From an uncultured Clostridia bacterium (GTDB lineage Bacteria > Bacillota > Clostridia > Christensenellales > Borkfalkiaceae): DNA of 6,742 bases. Position numbers and translations under genes: made by a program. Below the pieces are notes generated by a model. It saw only the letters and a program-made list of their open reading frames with translations, was not told the origin of the DNA and ran no database searches. Positions 6,019-6,742 of the stretch are shown here, piece after piece (position 1 is the stretch's first letter; the number at the start of each line of letters is the position of its first letter). The stretch is from positions 1 through 6,742 of the forward strand of contig CAMNIW010000074.1 in assembly GCA_946540675.1 (NCBI GenBank), in the 5' to 3' direction.

Positions 6019-6742
6019 TCAATCGGTTTTGAGCGCGCGCATCGCGTTGAGAATAGCGAGAAACGCAACTCCCACGTCCGCGAACACCGCATACCACATC
6101 ATAAACGCTTCGGCGACTCCCAGCGCGCTTAAAAGAAGCACCGTGAATTTTACCGCGAGAGCAAAAATTATGTTCTCTTTTACTATGCGCATAGTCTTTT
6201 TCGCTATGCTTTTTGCCCTGACTATCTCGGACGGCTTGTCGTACATAAGAACAACGTCCGCCGCTTCTATCGCGCTGTCGCTGCCTACTCCGCCCATAGA
6301 AACGCCGACGTCCGCGAGCATAATGACGGGCGCGTCGTTTATTCCGTCGCCTATAAAGACCACCGCGTCGCCCTTTTTCTTTTCGGACATTATCTTTTCG
6401 AGCGCAGCCGTCTTGTCCTGCGGCAAAAGTCCGCTCCTGTATTCGTCTATGCCGAGTTCGTCGGCGACTCGCTTTGCCGCGCGCTCGTTGTCGCCCGTCA
6501 GCATAACGATCCTGTTGCCGCCCGCTTTAAGGGTCTTTATCATCTCCGGCACGTCTTCCCTTATCTTGTCAGCGAGAGATATAACGCCGACAAGCGTTTC
6601 GCCTTTCGCCACGAAAACTTCCGTCATGCCCGAATTTTCTATACCGTTAACGGAAATTCCGAGTTCTTCCATAAACGCGCGATTTCCGACGAACACCTTG
6701 TCGCCGTCCTTTTCGGCGGTAATTCCCCTGCCCGCCGTTTCG
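6019..6742 (-). CDS. Heavy-metal P1B-type ATPase (Cd/Zn/Pb exporter class), C-terminal part
   Basis: The window holds the last 240 residues, in frame to the edge; the N-terminal metal-binding domain, first membrane helices and DKTGT phosphorylation site lie outside. Seen in order (numbering from the first full codon, 6741) are AGRGI (3-7) and VGNRAF (18-23) of the nucleotide-binding domain, LTGDN (81-85), LLPQDK (105-110), GDGINDAP (131-138), and two final membrane helices (about 190-208 and 213-232). The last helix carries WYAVFADVGVAFLAILNAMR (216-235). The Asp and Gly of this ADVGV segment are typical of the Zn/Cd/Pb (CadA/ZntA) subgroup, rather than the Cu subgroup. Such pumps use ATP to export soft divalent metals across the cell membrane. 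A GTG at 6696 is internal, not the start. The gene ends 90 nt before the SPFH start, with no clear terminator between. Metal specificity is inferred from the family. Confidence 0.9.
   Translation of the reverse strand, partial: ETAGRGITAEKDGDKVFVGNRAFMEELGISVNGIENSGMTEVFVAKGETLVGVISLADKIREDVPEMIKTLKAGGNRIVMLTGDNERAAKRVADELGIDEYRSGLLPQDKTAALEKIMSEKKKGDAVVFIGDGINDAPVIMLADVGVSMGGVGSDSAIEAADVVLMYDKPSEIVRAKSIAKKTMRIVKENIIFALAVKFTVLLLSALGVAEAFMMWYAVFADVGVAFLAILNAMRALKTD

Noticed and set aside
5023..6132. Plus-strand open frame of 369 codons
   Set aside because: It runs antisense to the SPFH gene, its promoter and the ATPase end, and its product is compositionally odd with no recognisable domain; it is a shadow of biased codon use.
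6694..6696. GTG as the start of a short ATPase
   Set aside because: The frame stays open to the window edge and encodes ETAGRGI and following residues typical of the ATPase nucleotide-binding domain, so the gene is simply cut by the window.

Overview
The window looks like a chromosomal segment from an anaerobic Clostridia-type Firmicute. The reasons are an NfnAB-type ferredoxin/NAD(P) transhydrogenase pair, Gram-positive-style Shine-Dalgarno sites (AAAGGAG, AAGGTGGAG), near-consensus SigA promoters and a YdjI-like SPFH protein. GC content is moderate by eye and ATA (Ile) and AGG (Arg) codons are frequent. This would fit an uncultured Clostridia lineage such as the Christensenellales, but that placement is a guess.

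Plus strand, 1-2351: a strong promoter (TTGACT, 17 bp, TATACT) drives a two-gene operon. The genes encode the FAD/[2Fe-2S] subunit (nfnA, 82-939) and the large FAD/iron-sulfur subunit (nfnB, 939-2351) of a probable electron-bifurcating NADH-dependent ferredoxin:NADP+ oxidoreductase. The cistrons overlap by one base (TAATG). Two GC-rich hairpins fill 2352-2478, where this operon meets the convergent minus-strand genes.

Minus strand, 6742-2479, in transcription order: (1) the 3' third of a P1B-type heavy-metal ATPase of the Cd/Zn/Pb class, cut by the window edge; (2) a promoter, then an SPFH protein with a G/A-rich, Q-rich linker and four CPECG knuckles; (3) a 64-residue DUF1858 redox-disulfide protein; (4) a GC hairpin, then a protein with two N-terminal zinc ribbons and one C-terminal membrane segment; (5) a separate promoter, then a secreted cyclophilin-like lipoprotein that seems to lack the usual catalytic residues.

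The most interesting part is genes 2-4. The SPFH/zinc-ribbon protein resembles Bacillus subtilis YdjI, and the membrane zinc-ribbon protein resembles YdjG, parts of a membrane-stress (PspA-associated) system. Here they bracket a small DUF1858 gene, and no YdjH-like or PspA gene lies in the window. No tRNA, rRNA, CRISPR array or mobile element was seen. No gene-free stretch exceeds 300 bases.
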